Positions 11,282 through 19,102 of a DNA stretch of 64,000 nucleotides are shown here, one piece after another. This stretch comes from TTA-H9 sp002071415 (GTDB lineage Bacteria; Bacteroidota; Bacteroidia; Bacteroidales; TTA-H9), in NCBI GenBank assembly GCA_035411425.1, contig DAONSX010000002.1:65375-129374 (forward strand). The letters are read 5' to 3'. Under the pieces are notes generated by a model. It saw only the letters and a program-made list of their open reading frames with translations, was not told the origin of the DNA and did no database searches. Position 1 is the first letter of the stretch, and every line of letters begins with the position of its first letter. The position numbers and the translations under genes were made by a program.

Positions 11282-11533
11282 TTATAGAGTATTGACTTTG
11301 AGCATCAATTTGCTTTTCAAATTAGCAGCCTTATTTTTGTGAATGATTCCTTTCTTTGATAGCTTATCAATCATTGAAACGATTTGTGGGAGTTTTTTCT
11401 GTGCCGTAACTTTGTCCTCTATCTTGCGGAAATTCTTTACGCTATTACGCATGGTCTTCGAATAATATCTGTTGGCCAGTCTTTTCTTCTGATTGGTTTT
11501 AATGCGTTTGATCGCAGATTTATGATTTGCCAT
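11282..11533 (-). CDS. rpsT: 30S ribosomal protein S20
   Basis: Protein of 83 residues, highly basic and helical, starting MANHKSAIKRIKTNQKKRLA, the typical S20 N-terminus. S20 binds the 5' and 3' minor domains of 16S rRNA. It is monocistronic: its own promoter lies just upstream and a terminator downstream. An AGGAG sequence precedes the ATG, which is unusual in this genome. Confidence 0.97.
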   Translation of the reverse strand: MANHKSAIKRIKTNQKKRLANRYYSKTMRNSVKNFRKIEDKVTAQKKLPQIVSMIDKLSKKGIIHKNKAANLKSKLMLKVNTL

Positions 11534-11568
11534 GTTTCTCCTAATTTTACTTCTTCAATTTTGGGCTG

Positions 11569-11598
11569 CAAAGGTAAGAGTTTTATTTTGATTGCAAA
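11569..11598 (-). promoter_or_regulatory. Bacteroidota-type promoter of rpsT
   Basis: On the minus strand a -33 TTTG (11595-11598) and a -7 TACCTTTG (11569-11576) are separated by 18 bp, close to the consensus TTTG-N19-TAnnTTTG. The -7 box is 35 bp before the rpsT start, giving a short leader. Confidence 0.65.
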
Positions 11599-11772
11599 TG
11601 ATCCTTTTAAATTTTTTGTAAAAATAGCTCCATGTATAATTTTGAACTGGGGTGCAAACTGTTGGAAGAATTTTCTTGTCAAAAAGCACCAGCTTGTTGA
11701 ATGGATGAAGTTTATTTAATTTTACGAAAAGTTTATGTGGAATTATCTGGATCTTATTTATATACTAAGCTA

Positions 11773-13203
11773 TTACTTTTTCAATGGGATTGTTTCTGGA
11801 TATTTAATACCTGGATATTGGGTAATTTCGGTTTTGGGTATGCTGGCCTTATACTGCTTGTTTATGGCTTCGATAAAATAATTGGCAACAATTGCTGCAC
11901 CTTGAGGGGTAAGATGGATACCGTCGAGTGAAAAAATCCCTCCACTGATGTATTTGATGTCAAAATTCAGTCCATCGTAAGTAATCCCCGATTTTGCCTG
12001 TTGCAACAAGTTAGCTACATCAACAAGTGCGAGATTTTTTTGTATGGCTAACTCGTTGATGATGGCGTTGTATCGTTTAACTGCGTTTTGAATTTGTGCG
12101 ATTTCTTCTTCATCGAGCACAAACTGTTGCGGAATGCCATAAGGACGCTGTTTTTCAATATTATACGAACCCATACCACCGCATTTTAAAGAATCCTGAG
12201 GGATTGTAAACAAAATGAGTTCATCAGGTTTGGCTTGCCTAACCCTCAATGCTTTAGGAACCTGGTATGGAAAATTACGGTCTTCAATAATAAAGGCATT
12301 ATATCCGGTTTTGAATTGGAAACCATAACCAAAATCGGGGTAACCAAGACTTTGAATGAATATTTCTACTTGGTGATATGCTTGGTTGAGAGAAGAGGCA
12401 CTGTTTTCATCAAGATATAGACCCATTGTGGGGACAGTATTAAAAAACGGAATGGACGTAATGTCGGGTATATTGGCTAAGGCACCCTTTGCTCCATTTG
12501 AGGTCAAAGTATTGATGAGGGTTTCATAGGCAAAGTGGAAGTTGCCTTCTAGAGTTATGGATTCATCGGCTGTATTATTCTCTCCACCAGAAGTAGCATA
12601 ACCTAACACATCGTTGTTGCCGATCCATAGAGTAAAAAAAGTCGGATTTTGTTTCATGGCATCAGCTAAGACAGAAGTACCAGTATCGCTGGCAAATCTG
12701 ACGAAGTAAGGGTTGGCGGTGGGTGGATTTTGCTGCAGACGCTGTGGATTCCCATATCCAGGGAAGATAAGATGTGCTACTTTGGCACCTGGAACGCCGA
12801 AATTATCTACCGAATAACCAACAGGTCGGATTGCCAAGGGATAACCTATGGGATTTCCGCTTGATATAACTGGCGAAAGGGAAAATTCTCCATTACAGTC
12901 TAGACTGTAATCAAGAAATAATTTTCCAGCAAAAAGGCCATCTTCGTTGTCAACTACGGGTTGAGTAAAATTGCCTCCACCAACCTTCTTGAGTTGTTCT
13001 GATAGAATTGCAGGATATGACATTGCCTGAGCAGATTTATATAAAGCCCCATCGGCATAACCCGAAGTAAGGGAATTCCCAAGTGCTACATAATGGTAGA
13101 AATCTGCTTCACCTCTGCTGGGAGCAAATTCTTCGGTTTTGGGTTCACACGCCCCCATCAAAACTGAAAAGAAAAAAATGGAGTAAAGAGCTTGTATTTT
13201 CAT
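11773..13203 (-). CDS. SGNH/GDSL-type esterase lipoprotein
   Basis: Protein of 476 residues with a lipoprotein signal peptide (lipobox LMGAC, cysteine at residue 18). The SGNH hydrolase blocks are visible: block I VALGNSLTSGY (about residues 39-49, nucleophile Ser in GNSLT, where the usual GDS is GNS), block III LWIGNNDVL, and block V DGIHLTPQG near residue 435 with the Asp-His pair. It probably cleaves an ester substrate at the envelope. It lies 18 bp after a FadL-type porin in the same orientation, so the two are likely an operon for uptake and hydrolysis of a hydrophobic ester. The substrate is unknown. Confidence 0.85.
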   Translation of the reverse strand: MKIQALYSIFFFSVLMGACEPKTEEFAPSRGEADFYHYVALGNSLTSGYADGALYKSAQAMSYPAILSEQLKKVGGGNFTQPVVDNEDGLFAGKLFLDYSLDCNGEFSLSPVISSGNPIGYPLAIRPVGYSVDNFGVPGAKVAHLIFPGYGNPQRLQQNPPTANPYFVRFASDTGTSVLADAMKQNPTFFTLWIGNNDVLGYATSGGENNTADESITLEGNFHFAYETLINTLTSNGAKGALANIPDITSIPFFNTVPTMGLYLDENSASSLNQAYHQVEIFIQSLGYPDFGYGFQFKTGYNAFIIEDRNFPYQVPKALRVRQAKPDELILFTIPQDSLKCGGMGSYNIEKQRPYGIPQQFVLDEEEIAQIQNAVKRYNAIINELAIQKNLALVDVANLLQQAKSGITYDGLNFDIKYISGGIFSLDGIHLTPQGAAIVANYFIEAINKQYKASIPKTEITQYPGIKYPETIPLKK

Positions 13204-13221
13204 CGTGGAGAAATTTTTAAT

Positions 13222-14436
13222 TTAAAAACTATAAGAGATTCCTATACCCGGTATAGAGGCCGATGATCGATACTTGCCTGCAAAATTACCCGGACTATAC
13301 TTCTTTTCGCCTTCTATACCCATTAATTGTACAAACGAAAAATCAAAATTCAAATTTTCAATTGGATGATAACTGAGCCCAAAAGTAAATCCAAGAGTAT
13401 TCAGTGTTACGGTTTCGGGAGTAAAGTACTCATCGTTGGCTGGAGAATTGTCGTAATAAGCACCCGTACGAATTTTTAATTTGGGCTGAATCCGATATTC
13501 CAATCCAAATCGGGGAATGATTGAATTACTATATAAACGGGGATTTATACTATTCAACATATCACCATTTTCGATAAAAGTGAATGTCAGTGAATCGTAA
13601 CAATTCCACAACACCCAGTTGATTTCGAATGAAAAAAGTAACTTCTGTGTTATCTGCCATGATAATCCACAATCGAGATTCGCTGGCAGGGGGAGAGAGG
13701 AAGAAAATTTATTTTCTATTGTGATAATAGAAACAAGAGAAGCAGGTATTCGAAAGTTTGCATCGCCATCGTCCAATTTAACCTCAATCTTTGAACGGTA
13801 ATCTATTCCAATATGCATTGATTCTGCAGGCTTGAATAGAACGCCAATGTTAAATCCAAAAGCCGAAGCATTTCCATTGAGCTTGACAAATGATCGATCG
13901 TTATATGGCAGTGCTCTCTGCAGGTCAACCGAACCCATCACATAGGCCAGGCCAGCGCCAATACTTAGATTATCTAGAATCTGAAAACTTATAGAAGGTT
14001 GAAAATAAATGGAGCTCAGTGCAATATTTTGAATGAGAAAGCGACCGCTCCAATCATCAGGCCAGTCTGTCTTGCTGCCGTAAGGAGTATAAATACCTAA
14101 CCCTGCAGTTATCTTATCGGTAATCTTACCAGCTCCATAGAAAAAAAATGGCAGACTCACAGGATTGTTAGTCTTGGCAACATAATCTGATTCTAAGGAA
14201 CGAAACTCGATTTTGGAAAAAATGGCATTGGTACCAGCGGTAAATTCAAATTTTTTCGATAAAAAACTTAAACTACCGGGATTATAGAAAATATCGCTTG
14301 CCCCTGAGATGAGCGAAGTACCCGTAAGGCCCATTCCTGATTGACGGGCTCCCTGCAACCTGACCTGATATCCGCCTGCAAGCAGGCCTATACTGCTCGT
14401 TATTAAGATAATAAAAAGAAGACTAAATTTTTTCAT
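13222..14436 (-). CDS. FadL/OmpP1 family outer-membrane transporter
   Basis: Protein of 404 residues from the ATG at 14436, which gives a normal signal peptide (MKKFSLLFIILITSS...). A longer reading to 14490 would begin at or before the promoter boxes, so I reject it. After the signal comes GGYQVRLQGARQSGMGLTG and ASDIFYNPGSLSFL, the plug and early strand motifs of the FadL/TodX family of hydrophobic-compound porins. The rest is rich in alternating beta-strand patterns and ends in an aromatic residue (SYSF), as outer-membrane barrels do. It is cotranscribed with the SGNH lipoprotein downstream. Confidence 0.88.
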   Translation of the reverse strand: MKKFSLLFIILITSSIGLLAGGYQVRLQGARQSGMGLTGTSLISGASDIFYNPGSLSFLSKKFEFTAGTNAIFSKIEFRSLESDYVAKTNNPVSLPFFFYGAGKITDKITAGLGIYTPYGSKTDWPDDWSGRFLIQNIALSSIYFQPSISFQILDNLSIGAGLAYVMGSVDLQRALPYNDRSFVKLNGNASAFGFNIGVLFKPAESMHIGIDYRSKIEVKLDDGDANFRIPASLVSIITIENKFSSSLPLPANLDCGLSWQITQKLLFSFEINWVLWNCYDSLTFTFIENGDMLNSINPRLYSNSIIPRFGLEYRIQPKLKIRTGAYYDNSPANDEYFTPETVTLNTLGFTFGLSYHPIENLNFDFSFVQLMGIEGEKKYSPGNFAGKYRSSASIPGIGISYSF

Positions 14437-14463
14437 TCGAAGGGGAATTAATGGATCAGAAGG

Positions 14464-14491
14464 CAAAAATATCAAAAAAAATTCCAGCAAA
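14464..14491 (-). promoter_or_regulatory. promoter of the fadL-SGNH operon
   Basis: On the minus strand TATTTTTG (14464-14471) is a full match to the -7 consensus TAnnTTTG, with a TTTG at 14488-14491. The spacer is 16 bp, shorter than the usual 19. The box is 27 bp before the ATG at 14436 and supports that start. Confidence 0.5.
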
Positions 14492-14535
14492 TTTTCATAG
14501 AACGCGGTATGGGTTATGATATGATCTCAAAAATA

Positions 14536-14590
14536 ATGGAGGTCTCCATACACCGCTCGCTTCGCTCGCGGCACTCGACGTCCGGGGTGG
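14536..14590. repeat. GC-rich palindromic patch
   Basis: In an AT-rich spacer, ATGGAG-GT-CTCCAT (14536-14549) is followed by a GC-rich hairpin with CCGC/GCGG arms (14553-14571) and then GACGTCCGGGG. It resembles a REP-like or insertion remnant. No second copy was seen in the window and no T-run follows it. Function unknown. Confidence 0.4.
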
Positions 14591-14834
14591 TTTAATTAAA
14601 TAAAGTTCTGGTATATTGACTAAAATGTTAAATTGAAGTTCTTTGATTTTGGATATATAATCATATTAATGAATGATATAAACTTCTGGAAAAGTGATAA
14701 GATATTTATCTTTTATCAATCCATTCATTAAGTTTTAGGACATCGAAGCTACCTTATCTTTCTAAGTATACCTAAAACCGAATCGAAATATTTATATACT
14801 GAATTTCAATGTTTTACAATTATCTTTATAATAT

Positions 14835-15043
14835 TTTTATAAACACTGTTAAACCATAAGGAGGTTATTGCCTCAAAAGAAGTGATGTGTTAAAAGAACT
14901 CATGGTTTTGGTTACAACAACTAACCGTTGTTGTGGAATTTAGACACATCAGGATGGAATACATACCTGTACTTTTTTCTTACAGGATTTGGTTAAAGAC
15001 TACTTAACTACCCCCCAGTTGCGAAACTCGGGGGTTTGTTTTT
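14835..15043 (+). ncRNA. candidate structured non-coding RNA
   Basis: The 570-bp spacer between two minus-strand operons ends in a plus-strand terminator that no gene uses. Upstream of it is a chain of hairpins: GAGG/CCTC (14861-14874); an 8-bp closing stem TGATGTGT/ACACATCA (14883-14890 with 14944-14951) enclosing the perfect ACAACAAC/GTTGTTGT hairpin (14914-14934); CCTGTA/TACAGG (14966-14986); and GTTAA/TTAAC (14992-15008). No protein frame fits. The 5' end is a guess from TATCTTTA at 14821, a near match to the -7 box. It does not look like tmRNA, RNase P RNA or SRP RNA. A 6S-like role is possible but unproven. Confidence 0.55.
15011..15043 (+). terminator. strong terminator of the candidate RNA
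   Basis: CCCCCCAGTT-GCGA-AACTCGGGGG forms a long GC-rich stem with one mismatch, followed by TTTGTTTTT. The T-run is only on the plus strand, so it ends a plus-strand transcript and not the minus-strand gene at 15060. Confidence 0.8.
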
Positions 15044-15059
15044 ATCATCTTACGATAAA

Positions 15060-15494
15060 TTAAATATTGTTATTGGATAATTTTAGCAAGTATAAACCTG
15101 TTTCTATATCGTAGAATCTGACAAGAGGACGAGTGAGCTTGCAAACTATTACTTCGAGGGTGGGATTCACAATGGCACTTTTTAAATGCCCTCCATAAGA
15201 GCTTAAGTCATGATCGGTGAAATTGATGTGTAAATGCAAAAACACCTTTTCCCCTATCTGACTGATATTTCCCGTTAGGGGGACAATTTCATGCACTCCT
15301 TCGAATTCTTTCCAAACATATTCTTTCCTGATAAAATCATAATAACCTGCAATAATTTTTTCGGCTGCACCAATTCCAGAAATCCAACCTGCCTTGATTT
15401 GGTGGCTGTTACAAAACTCAGTCAGGGACGATAGAATCTCCTCGTCCTTCCAGAGTCTTATCACAATTAGCTCATTATCTTGTTCAAATTCCAT
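15060..15494 (-). CDS. PPC (DUF296) domain protein
   Basis: Protein of 144 residues made of one PPC/DUF296 domain. Visible features are the WISGIGAAEKI turn (about residues 37-47), the HLHINFTDHDLSSYGGHL segment (about residues 82-99) with the histidines that bind metal in some members, and a typical end. Plant members bind AT-rich DNA; bacterial single-domain members have no settled role. It starts 12 bp after the upstream lipoprotein gene, so both form an operon. Confidence 0.85.
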   Translation of the reverse strand: MEFEQDNELIVIRLWKDEEILSSLTEFCNSHQIKAGWISGIGAAEKIIAGYYDFIRKEYVWKEFEGVHEIVPLTGNISQIGEKVFLHLHINFTDHDLSSYGGHLKSAIVNPTLEVIVCKLTRPLVRFYDIETGLYLLKLSNNNI

Positions 15495-15506
15495 TTTTGA
15501 AAATAA

Positions 15507-16538
15507 TTAAGGGTTAATGCTCATTTGTTTAATCAATAAATCTAAATCTTTCTGTCGTTGTTCGAGTATGGTCTTATATTTCACAGCTTCTGCGGTGTGG
15601 TATTTTTCGAGGGCTCTATCTATCCAGTAGAGGGCAATATCGAGCCGACCTTCCATTTCGCTTGCCAGAGCCATGTTAAAAGCTGATAAATATGCCTTGC
15701 GTTTGTTTTTATTATCGGTCAACTTTATCCAGTATCGGGCAGCGGTAGCCCAAAGACCCTGATTGGCGTATTCGTGTCCTTTTTGAATGTCTTTATCATT
15801 AGTGAGGTAATAGAATCTTTGATGCTTTTTTAGTCCTGGCGTGAGACGCCATGCATATTTTTTCCCAATATCGTAAGCAATGTCTTGGTAAAGTTCTGCT
15901 CTTCCTGGCAGAGTGGCGATGGTTTTTTCCCATGAATAACCATAAGTCGAATATGAAAGAGTGTCTATCGAAATATATTGGTCGACTAATTGTTTGTTTT
16001 GCAAGTCGTAAAACTGGAAACCTATTGCTGCCAGAGCAGTTAATTGCATATAATACAATCCGTTATCCATCAAAAAATAGTCGAAATTATCGAATATACT
16101 CATCTTATCGATGATCAATGAAGCATCGGCAATGTTGGAAGGGCAAAAAGAATCCATCATTGTATCGGAAATGAATGCAAAAGTTTCCTTTTCAATACTG
16201 CTACGTAGCCATAAAAGAGGTTCCCCTGATATTACCAATCGCTGCGAGGTTGCAAAACCATCGGTCAAACCATCCATTACCGCCCATGATATTAAGGTAT
16301 CGTATTTGGTCGAATCATAATATAGTTGTCCGGCAAATCCATAAAAAACTCCATTCGAATCCTCTGGTTCAGAAATACCATGATTAATCAGACAAACTTC
16401 CGATATTTCAGGAGATAGGGTAATTTCGGCAGGTGTCAAAGTCGAGAAGCTGATTTTGCGCTGTGTAATACAACTTTGTAAAGTAAGCCCAATGGTCAGA
16501 AGACCGAAAATCTTAAATCTCCATTGGAAGCGATTCAT
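15507..16538 (-). CDS. DUF6340-like lipoprotein with TPR-like C-terminus
   Basis: Protein of 343 residues from the ATG at 16538, which gives a compact lipoprotein signal (lipobox LTLQSC). Alternative ATGs at 16547 and 16565 would lengthen the signal. It resembles the DUF6340 family of Bacteroidales lipoproteins; no enzyme motif is visible. The C-terminal third (ATAARYWIKLTDNKNKRKAY, then EMEGRLDIALYWIDRALEKY) looks like tetratricopeptide helices. Its start faces the hydrogenase operon, 327 bp away. Function unknown. Confidence 0.65.
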   Translation of the reverse strand: MNRFQWRFKIFGLLTIGLTLQSCITQRKISFSTLTPAEITLSPEISEVCLINHGISEPEDSNGVFYGFAGQLYYDSTKYDTLISWAVMDGLTDGFATSQRLVISGEPLLWLRSSIEKETFAFISDTMMDSFCPSNIADASLIIDKMSIFDNFDYFLMDNGLYYMQLTALAAIGFQFYDLQNKQLVDQYISIDTLSYSTYGYSWEKTIATLPGRAELYQDIAYDIGKKYAWRLTPGLKKHQRFYYLTNDKDIQKGHEYANQGLWATAARYWIKLTDNKNKRKAYLSAFNMALASEMEGRLDIALYWIDRALEKYHTAEAVKYKTILEQRQKDLDLLIKQMSINP

Positions 16539-16771
16539 CGAAAACATGAAACAATTTTTAAGCATAATGAAGATGCAAGTGAAATTTGTTTTATACGAAG
16601 TTAAATGTAATTTTGATAAACAAAGGAATAAAACATTGCATAATTTTGCGAATTAGTATTTAAAATACTTATTTTGAATACATTATCGATCGTCCTTATT
16701 TAGAATTCTTTTAAATTACTGTTATTTTATTAACATTGTTATTTTTTTAACAAATAAAGAAAACTTCTAAT

Positions 16772-16779
16772 TATCTTTG
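16772..16779 (+). promoter_or_regulatory. -7 box of the hydrogenase operon
   Basis: TATCTTTG is a full match to TAnnTTTG. It is 85 bp before the first hydrogenase gene in a strongly AT-rich spacer. The -33 position holds a T-run (16742-16748) rather than a clear TTTG, so the promoter may need an activator. Confidence 0.5.
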
Positions 16780-16864
16780 CACAGGAAATTTAAGTTGAAG
16801 ATTTAGCAATTAAGAAATTGATTGTGTTAATTTTAACATCATAAACCTTAAAAATATCCACCAC

Positions 16865-17254
16865 ATGTCTCAGATAAAGTCATTTGAAGATTTAAGGAAA
16901 ATAAAGGAAGATTTTGGGAAAAGGATTCAATTTCGTGAGAAGAGCTTCGATCCATCAAAGGTAGTTCAGATAAAAGTTGGATTTGGCACAAGCGGGATTG
17001 CTTCGGGTGCGAAAGAAGTGATGACCTTTTTAAGGGATGAGCTTGAAAAACGAAACATCGAAGCCGTGGTTACTCAAACCGGAGATATGGGTTACAGTTA
17101 TGCTGAACCTACGATAGAAGTAAAACTTCCCGGTCAAGAACCGATCGTATTTGGCAAGGTTAACGTCAGGAAAGCCGATGAAATCATCGAAAGATACATT
17201 AAAAACGGCGAACTCATCGATGGGATCATTCCCGTGAATTATCACACCATATAA
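16865..17254 (+). CDS. HydD-like cysteine-free thioredoxin-fold hydrogenase subunit
   Basis: Protein of 129 residues (about 14 kDa), first gene of the hydrogenase operon. Its middle (VGFGTSGIASGAKEVM, residues 38-53) and later part (TGDMGYSYAEPTIEV, residues 72-86) align with the thioredoxin-like [2Fe-2S] ferredoxin fold whose motifs read CxGTCGIAxGA and TGCxGxCxxEP. All four ligand positions are changed (G39, S43, D74, S78) and the whole protein has no cysteine. It therefore cannot hold the usual cluster. Electron-bifurcating hydrogenases of acetogens include a small cofactor-less subunit, HydD, and this is probably its counterpart. A structural or assembly role is inferred. Confidence 0.7.
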   Translation: MSQIKSFEDLRKIKEDFGKRIQFREKSFDPSKVVQIKVGFGTSGIASGAKEVMTFLRDELEKRNIEAVVTQTGDMGYSYAEPTIEVKLPGQEPIVFGKVNVRKADEIIERYIKNGELIDGIIPVNYHTI

Positions 17255-17279
17255 CATAAGTAGTAAAACACCATAAAAA

Positions 17280-19073
17280 ATGGCAAAATACAGAATGCAT
17301 TTACTGGTTTGCGGAGGGACAACATGTCGCTCGTCGGAGAGTGAATCTATACGAAATGCTCTTGAGGAATCCCTTGAACGCAATGGCTTAGAAAATGAAG
17401 TCAAAGTAGTGTCAACGGGCTGTTTTGGGTTCTGCGATAAGGGTCCTATTGTGAAGGTGATTCCCGGTAATACTTTTTATATTCACGTGAAGCCTGAAGA
17501 TGCCGAAGAAATTGTGAAAGAACATGTTTTAAATGGTCGTCGGGTCGAACGTTTGCTTTATCTTGAACCTGAAAAAGAACTTCTTGCTACAGGTAGCAAA
17601 GAGATCGGTTTTCAGAAAAAACAGATAAGGATAGCTTTACGAAACTGTGGTTTTATTGATCCGGAAAATATTGACGAATACATTGCTCGCGATGGGTATG
17701 TAGCTCTTTGCAGGTGCCTTACTGAATACACTCCACAGCAGGTCATCGAAATGATTAAGAAGTCGGGATTACGTGGGCGTGGAGGTGGTGGTTTCCCCAC
17801 AGGTTTGAAATGGGAAATTACGGCAAAAGTAAAATCAGACCAAAAGTATGTGATTTGTAATGCTGATGAAGGCGATCCGGGTGCATTTATGGATCGTTCC
17901 ATTCTGGAAGGCGATCCTCATTCGGTCATCGAAGCCATGGCTATCAATGGGTATTGTACAGGCGCCAGCAAAGGGCTGGTTTATATTCGTGCAGAATATC
18001 CTATGGCCATTAAACGTCTCAGAATAGCTATTAATCAAGCTAAAGAATATGGTTTACTTGGTAAAAATATTTTTAATTCGGGGTTCGATTTTGATATAGA
18101 ATTAAGATATGGGGCTGGAGCTTTTGTTTGCGGAGAAGAAACCGCGTTGATTCATTCCATGGAAGGGAAACGAGGTGAACCTACCTTCAAACCCCCTTTC
18201 CCATCTGAACATGGTTTTCTGGGAAAGCCGAGCAATGTGAACAATGTAGAAACTTACGCCAACATTCCGGTTATTATCAATAAAGGGCCTGAATGGTTTG
18301 CTTCTATTGGAACGGAAAAATCGAAAGGGACCAAGGTATTTGCACTTGCCGGTAAGATCAATAATGTAGGCTTGATAGAAGTTCCCATGGGAACGACCCT
18401 TCGAGATGTAATCTTTAAGATTGGTGGAGGCATCAGGGGAGGAAAGGGGTTTAAAGCCGTCCAGACGGGTGGTCCTTCAGGAGGTTGTCTTACGACTCGT
18501 CATCTCGATACGCCAATCGATTACGATAACTTGTTGGCTGCCGGCTCGATGATGGGCTCGGGCGGGATGATCGTAATGGATGAAGACGATTGTATGGTTT
18601 CCATTGCTAAGTTTTATCTTGGATTTACAGTGGATGAGTCGTGTGGGAAATGCTCTCCATGTCGAATTGGGAATAAACGCTTATACGAAATCCTCGATAA
18701 GATTACTAAAGGAGAAGGCACCACGGAGGATCTGGCCAAACTCAAGAATCTCAGCGAAGTCATTAAGGATACTTCCCTTTGCGGATTGGGTCAAACTTCA
18801 CCTAATCCCGTACTTTCTACCCTCGACAATTTCTGGGATGAATACGTCGAGCATGTAATCGACAAGAAATGCAGGGCAAGTTCATGCAAGGGCCTCATGA
18901 AGTATGTAATCGATCCTGAAGCCTGTACGGGATGTACGGCGTGTGCAAGAGCCTGTCCCGTAAATGCTATATCTGGCGAACGTAAGGGGCCTCATACAAT
19001 CAATCAGGAAATTTGCATCAAGTGTGGAACTTGTATGGAAAAGTGCAAATTCAACGCCGTTTTACTTCAATAA
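17280..19073 (+). CDS. hydB: [FeFe]-hydrogenase subunit HydB, NuoF-like NADH-binding flavoprotein
   Basis: Protein of 597 residues. In order: a thioredoxin-like [2Fe-2S] domain with C11, C16, C48 and C52; the NuoF core with the NADH and FMN sites (RGRGGGGFPTGLKWE about residues 163-177; NADEGDPGAFMDRS; GAGAFVCGEETALIHSMEG); an SLBB domain; the N3-type [4Fe-4S] site ESCGKCSPCRIG plus SLCGLGQ; and a C-terminal two-cluster ferredoxin (CTGCTACARACP and CIKCGTCMEKC). This is the architecture of the diaphorase subunit of NAD-linked, often electron-bifurcating, [FeFe]-hydrogenases. It passes electrons between NAD(H), ferredoxin and HydA in the cytoplasm. Confidence 0.94.
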   Translation: MAKYRMHLLVCGGTTCRSSESESIRNALEESLERNGLENEVKVVSTGCFGFCDKGPIVKVIPGNTFYIHVKPEDAEEIVKEHVLNGRRVERLLYLEPEKELLATGSKEIGFQKKQIRIALRNCGFIDPENIDEYIARDGYVALCRCLTEYTPQQVIEMIKKSGLRGRGGGGFPTGLKWEITAKVKSDQKYVICNADEGDPGAFMDRSILEGDPHSVIEAMAINGYCTGASKGLVYIRAEYPMAIKRLRIAINQAKEYGLLGKNIFNSGFDFDIELRYGAGAFVCGEETALIHSMEGKRGEPTFKPPFPSEHGFLGKPSNVNNVETYANIPVIINKGPEWFASIGTEKSKGTKVFALAGKINNVGLIEVPMGTTLRDVIFKIGGGIRGGKGFKAVQTGGPSGGCLTTRHLDTPIDYDNLLAAGSMMGSGGMIVMDEDDCMVSIAKFYLGFTVDESCGKCSPCRIGNKRLYEILDKITKGEGTTEDLAKLKNLSEVIKDTSLCGLGQTSPNPVLSTLDNFWDEYVEHVIDKKCRASSCKGLMKYVIDPEACTGCTACARACPVNAISGERKGPHTINQEICIKCGTCMEKCKFNAVLLQ

Positions 19074-19102
19074 AATGTTGAATCTTTAACAAATTTCGAA
19101 AC

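Noticed and set aside
14835..15043. 6S RNA, tmRNA, RNase P RNA or SRP RNA as the identity of the candidate RNA
   Set aside because: I did not find the tmRNA tag frame and CCA end, the RNase P conserved core, or the SRP GGAA-type tip. The ends do not pair as in typical 6S RNA. It is left as unassigned.
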